From contig JANQMY010000236.1 in assembly GCA_028279895.1 (NCBI GenBank), positions 1 to 41,278 on the forward strand: a stretch of DNA of 41,278 bases, in the 5' to 3' direction. The notes beneath the pieces are model-generated. The model did not search any database. It saw only the letters and a list, made by a program, of their open reading frames with translations, and was not told the origin of the DNA. The stretch's first letter is position 1. Each line of letters opens with the position of its first letter. The position numbers and the translations under genes are program-made. Positions 35,225 through 41,278 of this stretch are shown piece by piece. This stretch comes from Alphaproteobacteria bacterium. Its GTDB lineage: Bacteria; Pseudomonadota; Alphaproteobacteria; JANQMY01.

Positions 35225-38200
35225 TTACCCCGCCTTGCGCGAGGGCATATGGTCGTGAAGTTCGGTCGATAGGCCAGCGGTATGCGGTTCGGTGACATTT
35301 GACTCGCCGGAAACGCGCAGACGCTCATATTCGGCCATCAGGCCCTCATTTTCCCTCGCGGCGGCCGACAGGGAATGCGCCTTGATGTGGCCATAACCCC
35401 GGATCTTGTCCGGCAGTTCTGCGACGCGGATCGCAACGTCCAGCGTGGCCGGCGATAAATCGGCGGCAATGCGTTGGATCTGTTCGGTGTATTGCGTAAT
35501 GAGCGCGCGCTCGGCACGCCGTTCATGCGTGTATCCAAACGGGTCGAACGGCGTGCCCCTCAAGCGTCTCAACGGAGCTAGATATCTGAACAGCCTGAGT
35601 ACCCAAGCGCCGTAGGCGCGCGTTTGCGGCAGATTCGTTTGGGGGTCTCGACGCGCGACGAGGGGCGGCGCCAAGTGAATCTTTAGGCGCGCGGGCGTTT
35701 CGAAAGTCTGAGAAAGAAGGTTCTTGAAATGCTGGCCCGAATACAGCCGCGCGACCTCGTATTCATCCTTATACGCCATAATTTTGAAATAGAAACGCGC
35801 CACGGCGTCGGTAAACGGACCTTCCTTGCCGGATACCCGCTCTTCAGCTTTGGCAGCCGTTTCCACAAGCGCTTGGTACTTTTGAGCATAGGCAGCGTTT
35901 TGATAGTCGGTCAGAAACGCCATCCGGGTTTCGACGCGTTGCGCAAGAGAGTGTTCAGCCGGGGCCGTCGATGTTTGAGGCGCCGCGACAGGAGGGTCAA
36001 ACTGCGCCGGGTTATGCGCTAGAGCGCGCCCGATACGAAAGGCCCGTAGATTGAAGGCAACTTCCCGTCCGTTGATTTCGATCGCGCGTTCGATTGCTTC
36101 GGCGCTGACCGGCAACAGGCTGTGCTGGAGGGCAAATCCCAGCAAGATCATATTGCTCCCGATGGTGTTGCCCAGAAGACGTTTGGCCATATCGGTGGCG
36201 GGTACCGCAAGTACCGGACGGCTCACACGTTTCTTGATGACTGCCGATTGGCTCGGTTGCTTTAGGGCGGATTCCTGTTCGGTTTGGAACGTTCCGGGGG
36301 CAGATTCAAAGTCGTTCAACACCACATGTGTCGTTTGCGCACCTAGAGTGATCAGTGCGTCGCCGGATGAGGCGGCGGAAAGATCGCACCCCAACAGAAG
36401 TGTTGCTTCCCCTGGTGCAATGCGCGGGGAAAGGGGGTGGCCCGAATCGGCGGTGATGCGCACATGGCTATAAACGGCGCCGCCCTTTTGGGCGAGACCG
36501 GTCATGTCGTAGGCCGCGAAACGCTTCTTCTCAAGATGGGCGGCCATTCCCAAAATGGCGCCCAAAGTCACGACGCCCGTGCCCCCGATCCCGGCGACGA
36601 GAATGTTGACCGGTGCGCTCGACGACGGCGTATCGACATCCGGCAGGTCGTCGAAATCCACATCCTGTTGGCGCTCGGGTGCGCCTTTTTTAAGGCGTCC
36701 CCCCTCAACAGTTACGAAAGAGGGGCAAAAACCTTTGAGGCAGGAAAAGTCCTTGTTACAGCTCGATTGATCGATTTCGCGCTTTAGTCCGAACTCGGTT
36801 TTCTTCGGCACGACCGATACGCAATTGGATTGCGTTGAACAGTCGCCGCATCCCTCGCATACAAGATCGTTGATAATTACGCGCTTGTCGGGTTCGTCGG
36901 CTAACCCGCGTTTCCTCTGGCGGCGCAGTTCCGCAGCGCAGCCCTGGTCGTAAACCAAGACCGTGACGCCCGGCGTATCTCGCAACTCTCGTTGAATATG
37001 GTCCAGCTCGTCCCGGTGACGGCACGAGACGCCGCGGGGCAGCGCCACCCCTTTGTATCTGTCGGGGTCCTCGGTAACCAGGACGGCCCGGCTGACATTT
37101 TCCGCCAAGACTTGCCGTAGGATATCCGGCGCCGACAGGTCACCGTCATTCTTTTGACCACCGGTCATGGCGACGGCATCGTTGTAGAGAATCTTGAAGG
37201 TAATGTTGACCTTGGCGGCGACCGCTGCGCGAATGGCAAGAAGTCCCGAATGGTTATACGTGCCGTCCCCCAGATTTTGGAACGTATGGGGCGTGCTGAC
37301 GAAAGGGGCAATGCCGATCCAGTTGGCGCCTTCGCCGCCCATCTGCACCGGCAGCGTGGTTTCGCGTTGCATCCACAGCGCCATGGTATGGCAGCCGATA
37401 CCGGACCGCGCCACACTGCCCTCCGGCACTTTGGTCGATGTGTTGTGCGGGCAGCCGGAGCAGAACCAGGGACGCCGTGACGACGATGCCTTCAATGCAT
37501 CAACGGTCGCCTGCGACCGTGCCCGAAGCTGGGCTACTCTCTCGCGGAGAGAGTCCGTGTCCGTATCGAGGGCGACAAGGCGGTCTCCGATGGCGATGGC
37601 GACAGAAAGGGCATCCAAAACGCCATAATCCGGCAGCAAAGGGCGTCCGTCGGGGGATTGTTTCCCGGAGATTGCAGGGCGCTGATCCGCAGGCAGATTA
37701 AACAGCGCCGACGCCGCCTGGGTCTCCATCAGGGGTGCCTTCTCTTCTACGAACAGGATCTCCCGATGGTTTGCGGCGAAAGCGGCAAGCCCCTCTTCTT
37801 CCAGCGGCCAGGCGATTGCCGTTTTTCGAACGCGCAGCCCCATCGATTCAGCGCGTTCTTTGCCGATTCCCAACAGATCGAGGGCATCCATCACGTCGAG
37901 AAACGCTTTTCCGCTGGACACGATGCCGAGTGACCGCCGCGGGCTGTCCAACACCGTTCGGTCGAGCGGGTTGGCCCGCGCGAAAGCCTGTGCAGCCGGC
38001 AACCGATATCTGAAATGGACTTCTTCCTCACCCAGCGGGTCGAACTGTGTTCGAATATTGAGACCACCGACGGGGATCTCAATGTCGGACGGGACGCGGT
38101 AGGCATGGTCTGAATCCGGCAGCAATACGGTCGCTGTGGCTTCGGCGGTTTCGTTAACGCATTTCAGGCCGATCCAAAGGCCGCTGAAGCGGGACAGCGC

Positions 38201-38773
38201 CCAGCCGTACAAACCATAGTCGATCAGGTCTGCGATGGTGGCCGGAAACAGAACCGGAATCCCGTTGGCCGACAGCATGGTGTCGCTCTGATGAGCCGTC
38301 GTTGAAGATTTGCCCGCATGATCGTCACCGAAGGCCAGCAGAACGCCGCCATGCTTTGCGGTGCCGTTGCGCGTACCGTGCCTAAAAGGATCGCCGGAAC
38401 GATCGACGCCGGGGCCTTTACCATACCATAGGGAAAACACCCCATCGAAGCGCGCATGTGGTGCATCCGGTCCGATATTCGCTTGTTGCGTGCCCCAAAT
38501 GGCGGTGGCGGCCAAATCTTCGTTAATGCCGGGCTGAAAAAGAATATCATTTGCATGCAGACGGTCCGCATTGCGCATGAGTTCCATATCATAACCGCCC
38601 AACGGCGATCCGCGATATCCGCTGATGTAACCCGCCGTATGCAAGCCGGCGCGTACATCTTTTTGTTTTTGCAAGAGAGGCAAGCGAACCAGAGCTTGCA
38701 AACCCGTGAGGTACACAACGCCCCGCGTTTTTTCAAAGCTGTCAGCCAGCTCGACGGCCCTTAACATTCCCAT
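35225..38773 (-). CDS. Single-chain indolepyruvate ferredoxin oxidoreductase family protein
   Basis: 1182 residues from the ATG at 38773. An ATG two codons later is equally possible, and a TTG at 38806 has no ribosome site. The N-terminal part is the pyrimidine-binding half (LTGLQALVRLPLLQ, SGYRGSPLGGYD). The TPP half has FCSGCPHN (near 437) and GGEGANWIGIAPF. A Cys-rich cluster follows (CEGCGDC, CVSV, CNKDFSCLKGFCPS, about 637-690) for iron-sulfur clusters. The gamma-like domain has GIGGTGVVTLGAIL near 725. It decarboxylates an aryl- or branched 2-oxoacid to acyl-CoA and reduces ferredoxin. Fused versions of this size are known in aerobic proteobacteria. It is divergent from the AraC gene. 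Confidence 0.88.
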   Translation of the reverse strand: MGMLRAVELADSFEKTRGVVYLTGLQALVRLPLLQKQKDVRAGLHTAGYISGYRGSPLGGYDMELMRNADRLHANDILFQPGINEDLAATAIWGTQQANIGPDAPHARFDGVFSLWYGKGPGVDRSGDPFRHGTRNGTAKHGGVLLAFGDDHAGKSSTTAHQSDTMLSANGIPVLFPATIADLIDYGLYGWALSRFSGLWIGLKCVNETAEATATVLLPDSDHAYRVPSDIEIPVGGLNIRTQFDPLGEEEVHFRYRLPAAQAFARANPLDRTVLDSPRRSLGIVSSGKAFLDVMDALDLLGIGKERAESMGLRVRKTAIAWPLEEEGLAAFAANHREILFVEEKAPLMETQAASALFNLPADQRPAISGKQSPDGRPLLPDYGVLDALSVAIAIGDRLVALDTDTDSLRERVAQLRARSQATVDALKASSSRRPWFCSGCPHNTSTKVPEGSVARSGIGCHTMALWMQRETTLPVQMGGEGANWIGIAPFVSTPHTFQNLGDGTYNHSGLLAIRAAVAAKVNITFKILYNDAVAMTGGQKNDGDLSAPDILRQVLAENVSRAVLVTEDPDRYKGVALPRGVSCRHRDELDHIQRELRDTPGVTVLVYDQGCAAELRRQRKRGLADEPDKRVIINDLVCEGCGDCSTQSNCVSVVPKKTEFGLKREIDQSSCNKDFSCLKGFCPSFVTVEGGRLKKGAPERQQDVDFDDLPDVDTPSSSAPVNILVAGIGGTGVVTLGAILGMAAHLEKKRFAAYDMTGLAQKGGAVYSHVRITADSGHPLSPRIAPGEATLLLGCDLSAASSGDALITLGAQTTHVVLNDFESAPGTFQTEQESALKQPSQSAVIKKRVSRPVLAVPATDMAKRLLGNTIGSNMILLGFALQHSLLPVSAEAIERAIEINGREVAFNLRAFRIGRALAHNPAQFDPPVAAPQTSTAPAEHSLAQRVETRMAFLTDYQNAAYAQKYQALVETAAKAEERVSGKEGPFTDAVARFYFKIMAYKDEYEVARLYSGQHFKNLLSQTFETPARLKIHLAPPLVARRDPQTNLPQTRAYGAWVLRLFRYLAPLRRLRGTPFDPFGYTHERRAERALITQYTEQIQRIAADLSPATLDVAIRVAELPDKIRGYGHIKAHSLSAAARENEGLMAEYERLRVSGESNVTEPHTAGLSTELHDHMPSRKAG

Positions 38774-39108
38774 GGCTGCCTGCAGTTCGACGGATGATTG
38801 GGACAAGCTATTAGCTTGCGTGTCTCAACCTTACGCGTGGCGTTTGTTCAATTCTGTAAAAGGGGCGCACTGTTGCAAAACCACCTCTCCCCTTCATAGT
38901 AAACATAGATATATGCCGAAGGGTCTTGGCAGAATGCATCAGTCATCATACAATTAATACTTGAGGAAACAGTTCCTGAGTGCAGAAAAACACTTGGGAT
39001 TTTGTGAAGGGGCGGCGAATGCCGCGGGAGATGTAGCGCTTCGTTTGGGGGCCACAAACGAGGCGCCGCGAAGCACGAGACACCGCCCAAAAAATGGTGT
39101 GAGGTCCA
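38774..39108. promoter_or_regulatory. 335-nt divergent region, oxidoreductase / AraC
   Basis: No gene is supported. In the AraC leader, GCGCTTCGTTTG (39036-39047) pairs with CAAACGAGGCGC (39055-39066), with one G-T pair and a 7-nt loop. This is a strong stem 43 nt before the start codon. Nearer the start, ACACC/GGTGT (39080-39100) is a weaker dyad next to the GAGG ribosome site. AGGAA-acag-TTCCT lies at 38964-38977. These may tune AraC expression or mark its operators. Confidence 0.4.
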
Positions 39109-40161
39109 ATGTCGTACGCAAGTCATCACACGATCCTGACCAGCTGGGCCGGGGCCGTGGTCGGCGCTGTTGAACGTGAAGGTCGGTACCGAGACGATTT
39201 TTGCGCTGGCGCAAAAATACAAGTGCCCGAGCAGGCCATGTCCGGTGCGCGTCTTTCCCATGACATTATGCGTCCTTTATGGAATGAAGCCTGCCGCACA
39301 TCGGGAGATGCTGCTTTTCCCATCAAAGCGGCCCATTGCTTGAAGCCTACGTCAATTCATACGCTCGGCTACGCCATGTTGTCGGCGGGCAATTTGGATG
39401 AGGCGTGCCAGGTCGTCAGACGAAACTTCCATGTGATCTCGACAGCGGCGGCGCTCAAGATCGGGATTGAGGCGAACGAATACCAAATCACCTCCGTATG
39501 CGAACCGACCGTCAATGATGAAGGCTTTGAGATGTTCATGGTCTTCCTCATCGAATCATTGCGTTTGCTTTATCCAACCACGGTCAATCCGCTGAAAGTC
39601 ACCTTGCGCCGCGGCATTGCCGACGCAGCGGCACGGGAGCGCTACAAGACGGTGTTTCAAGCGCCTGTCGAGTTCGAATCGTCGCAAAACGCCGTCTATT
39701 TCCCGCGTACGCTCATGTTCGAACAGATCGAAACGGCCAACCCGGCCATACAAGAGCTGAGTGAGCGTTTGTTGGCGAACTATCTCGAACAGTTCGGGTC
39801 CGGCGAGTTCAAGACCTTGGCGCGGTCTCACATTCTGGAATTGTTGGTCGAGGGCGGTGCGTCGGAAGAAGCGGTGGCCAAAGGCCTCAATCTTAGCCGG
39901 TCTTCCCTCTCTCGGCGCTTGCGGCGTGAAGGCACGACCTATCGTAAGCTGTTTCACGAAACCCAGTGCGATCTCGCGCTCCAGTACCTCCGAGATACGG
40001 AGCTGCCGATCGGAGAGATTAGCTGGCGACTCGGCTTTCAAGACATGGGGTCGTTCTCTCGTTCATTTAAGCGCTGGACAGGCGTTTCGCCGAGGGACTG
40101 GCGTCGTAAGCATGGGGAAGCCGCCGCGGCAGCCCGCATTCCCGAACGGCTTGATGGATAG
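39109..40161 (+). CDS. AraC-family transcriptional regulator
   Basis: 350 residues. The N-terminal part (about 20-210) has the all-helical and beta pattern of the arabinose-binding-type domain of this subgroup (IHTLGYAMLSAGNLDEACQV, FHVISTAAALKI). The C-terminal double helix-turn-helix (about 250-335) is intact: SEEAVAKGLNLSRSSLSRRL, QYLRDTELPIGEISWRLG, and FQDMGSFSRSFKRWTGVSPR. It binds DNA and probably responds to a small aromatic or acid effector. It is divergent from the ferredoxin oxidoreductase and convergent with the second SRPBCC gene. It is the only DNA-binding regulator in the window, so it is a candidate controller of the surrounding cluster. A small GGCGT/ACGCC hairpin follows at 40183-40200. 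Confidence 0.88.
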   Translation: MSYASHHTILTSWAGAVVGAVEREGRYRDDFCAGAKIQVPEQAMSGARLSHDIMRPLWNEACRTSGDAAFPIKAAHCLKPTSIHTLGYAMLSAGNLDEACQVVRRNFHVISTAAALKIGIEANEYQITSVCEPTVNDEGFEMFMVFLIESLRLLYPTTVNPLKVTLRRGIADAAARERYKTVFQAPVEFESSQNAVYFPRTLMFEQIETANPAIQELSERLLANYLEQFGSGEFKTLARSHILELLVEGGASEEAVAKGLNLSRSSLSRRLRREGTTYRKLFHETQCDLALQYLRDTELPIGEISWRLGFQDMGSFSRSFKRWTGVSPRDWRRKHGEAAAAARIPERLDG

Positions 40162-40276
40162 TTGCTTAGGATGAAGGATACGCGGCGTATTGTGACGCCG
40201 GTCTCCCCGTTGCCGTCGTTCTAATCCGTCCCTACGGAAACCACCTGGTGGGATAACGGCCGCTGCAGCTACATGG

Positions 40277-40843
40277 TTATGCAGCGGGTCGTTGCGGCCG
40301 CCCTTTTTCCAGATTTTCTTCAAACACTTCGTACAGCACCGGCAAATACTGTCGCAAGGCAAATAAAATTTTGTCTGCGCCCTCGGTCGGTTTGTAAGCG
40401 CCGTGCCAGTGAAACTGACTCGTCGACTCACCGGTGGGGATTGCGGTAAAGGTGCCGCCCCCCTGCAATGGGTGATCGACGCTTTCATATTGAAAAATGC
40501 GTTCTTCCGGTCGATAGCGCTTCAGTTTGTATTTGTAGGTCACGCCCGGCATGGTTTTTTCCAGATCGTCCCACCGCGGCAGGTAATAGGTCATCTGCAC
40601 TTGGCACCCTTCATAAAGGTCGAAATCCAGCGGTTCCGGCGCACTCTCGTATTTGTTCGGCCACACCCACGATTTTTCACTGTCGATAAAACCCTGGATG
40701 ACCTGCTCGAACAAAAGGTCCGCCGGATAGTCCGTGTCGATCCGGGCGTCGAACTTCATCAGCTCTATGCCATTATCGATAGTGCGCGTGACGTAAACCT
40801 TGCCGCGTTTTAGTTTGTGGTCGAATAGAACTTCTTCGGTCAT
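40277..40843 (-). CDS. SRPBCC-like protein, second copy
   Basis: 188 residues from the ATG behind GAGG; five codons upstream another ATG is open, but the paralogue aligns to this start. The pattern follows 27159-27719 block by block: TEEVLFDHKLKRGKVYVTR, LLFEQVIQGFIDSEKSW, EPLDFDLYEGCQ, PRWDDLEKTMPGVTYKY, DHPLQGGGTF, LRQYLPVLYEVFEENLEKG. It belongs to the helix-grip fold with a ligand cavity. The two genes sit about 13 kb apart in the same cluster, so they probably handle related ligands, by duplication. It is convergent with the AraC gene (115 nt). The cargo is unknown. Confidence 0.72.
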   Translation of the reverse strand: MTEEVLFDHKLKRGKVYVTRTIDNGIELMKFDARIDTDYPADLLFEQVIQGFIDSEKSWVWPNKYESAPEPLDFDLYEGCQVQMTYYLPRWDDLEKTMPGVTYKYKLKRYRPEERIFQYESVDHPLQGGGTFTAIPTGESTSQFHWHGAYKPTEGADKILFALRQYLPVLYEVFEENLEKGRPQRPAA

Positions 40844-40877
40844 GTGTGGGCCTCGCACGTGTCCTCAGCTTGCGGAG

Positions 40878-40982
40878 TCATTCTACGAAATACCGGTCGT
40901 CTTCCGCCGCCTTTTGTATGTCGGAAGGTAGCAGATTGCACCAAATGTTGGGCCATTTCCGGCACAGTGCGGCTAGAGCGTT
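40878..40982 (-). pseudogene. Possible C-terminal gene remnant
   Basis: A 34-codon frame with protein-like composition (KWPNIWCNLLPSDIQKAAED, then DRYFVE and stop TGA at 40878-40880). It is open only from the edge of the palindromic repeat at 40973 onward; a TGA lies just inside that repeat. It may be the end of a gene cut by the repeat, or chance. I do not recognise the family. Confidence 0.2.
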
Positions 40983-41113
40983 TCATGGTCATATTGAAAC
41001 AGTTCTGTTGTCTGGGGCACTTTTGGTTTTCATAGAAACATAAAAGTGCCCTAAGTCTTTGTTTTAATGCGTTTCCGGACGGTGAACCGGTATCCACTTC
41101 ACCTGGAAACGCT
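40973..41113. repeat. Composite of three palindromic repeats
   Basis: Three dyads follow one another: GTTTCA/TGAAAC (40980-41000), GGGCACTTTT/AAAAGTGCCC (41015-41051), and GCGTTTCC-GGTGAA/TTCACC-GGAAACGC (41069-41112). The block starts CTAGAGCG and ends GGAAACGC, so its outer ends are also inverted. Its start recurs inverted at 84-98, and the middle stem-loop is kin to 272-308. Palindromes with a similar GAGCGTTT/ACCGGT layout are common between genes of alphaproteobacteria. No coding is evident. Confidence 0.55.
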
Positions 41114-41121
41114 ATATCGGT

Positions 41122-41229
41122 GAGTGTCTCCGCAAGGCGCGGTTCGAAACGCGATGTGGGGCAGCGGGTGAGGACCGCGACGCTGCGGACGCTCACCGCT
41201 GGGCAACCCGCAGGGACGGGCGCTTTTTT
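41122..41229. other. Foldable region with competing stems
   Basis: Read on the plus strand, two left arms, GGTGAGTGTCtCCGC (41119-41133) and GGTGAGgaCCGC (41167-41178), can both pair with one right arm, GCGGACGCTCACC (41185-41197). GCGGGT (41164-41169) can pair with ACCCGC (41206-41211). A small CCCG/CGGG stem (41207-41220) precedes six T residues (41224-41229). This resembles an attenuator layout, but the downstream gene would lie past the window and part of the region may code on the minus strand. Confidence 0.25.
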
Positions 41230-41278
41230 GCCAGGACAGTGTCGGCCGCCTCGACCGTAGCCCCACTACGCTCATCGG
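41193..41278 (-). CDS. Possible partial CDS, C-terminal end only
   Basis: From the right edge a minus-strand frame reads 27 residues (SGATVEAADTVLAKKRPSLR then VAQR) and stops at TGA (41193-41195). The 5' part is outside the window. Composition is protein-like but too short to assign. Two other frames are also open here, so this is tentative. Confidence 0.25.
   Translation of the reverse strand, partial: DERSGATVEAADTVLAKKRPSLRVAQR

Noticed and set aside
38961..39173. 70-codon plus-strand frame ahead of the AraC gene
   Set aside because: It overlaps the AraC start in another frame, covers the leader hairpin, and has no recognisable domain.
40840..41196. 118-codon minus-strand frame as a coding gene
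   Set aside because: Its middle third is palindromic repeat sequence and its product has no coherent fold pattern; kept only as a finding.

Overview
The window looks like chromosomal DNA of an alphaproteobacterium. It is moderately GC-rich, genes are dense on both strands, and good Shine-Dalgarno sites precede most starts. It carries a bactofilin, a long PAS histidine kinase, a large single-chain indolepyruvate ferredoxin oxidoreductase, and dispersed palindromic repeats of a kind common in that class. I cannot name the genus. I see no tRNA, rRNA, CRISPR array, phage gene or full-length insertion sequence.

Layout. (1) 1-617 is a mosaic of palindromic repeats, including a 160-bp element with terminal inverted repeats, and ends in a terminator. 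(2) 618-5722 (minus) is a probable operon: acyl-CoA ligase, exported TAP-like alpha/beta hydrolase with a membrane C-terminus, MaoC-type double-hotdog protein. (3) 5872-11935 (plus) holds a Lon-like ATP-dependent protease overlapping a tandem universal-stress-like protein, then a bactofilin, an exported Sel1-like protein and a periplasmic metallo-beta-lactamase-fold hydrolase. (4) 11949-22137 holds an SDR, three histidine kinases (PAS-HK, REC-HK, membrane GAF-HK-REC), an acyl-CoA dehydrogenase and purU. (5) 22134-22293 is a second, inverted copy of the 160-bp element that fills a convergent gene junction and supplies both stop codons. (6) 22290-40843 reads as a catabolic island: SDR + acyl-CoA ligase; a Rieske oxygenase / luciferase-like oxidoreductase / SRPBCC operon; CoA ligase + MFS transporter; TonB-dependent receptor; a further acyl-CoA ligase; the indolepyruvate ferredoxin oxidoreductase; an AraC regulator; and a second SRPBCC paralogue. 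(7) The right edge holds more palindromes, a possible gene remnant, a possible partial CDS and a foldable region.

How the genes may work together (inference): the TonB receptor and MFS protein would import a carboxylated or aromatic/alicyclic compound. CoA ligases would activate it, the Rieske and flavin-type oxygenases would hydroxylate or cleave it, and the SDRs, acyl-CoA dehydrogenase and MaoC-type protein would handle beta-oxidation-like steps. The ferredoxin oxidoreductase would decarboxylate a 2-oxoacid to an acyl-CoA. The AraC protein, next to the oxidoreductase and the second SRPBCC gene, is the only DNA-binding regulator in the window. The substrate cannot be read from the sequence.

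The observations most worth following are the 160-bp element and its capture of two stop codons, the Rieske/LLM/SRPBCC operon with a distant SRPBCC paralogue, the Lon-like/USP translational pair, and three histidine kinases with no visible output protein.
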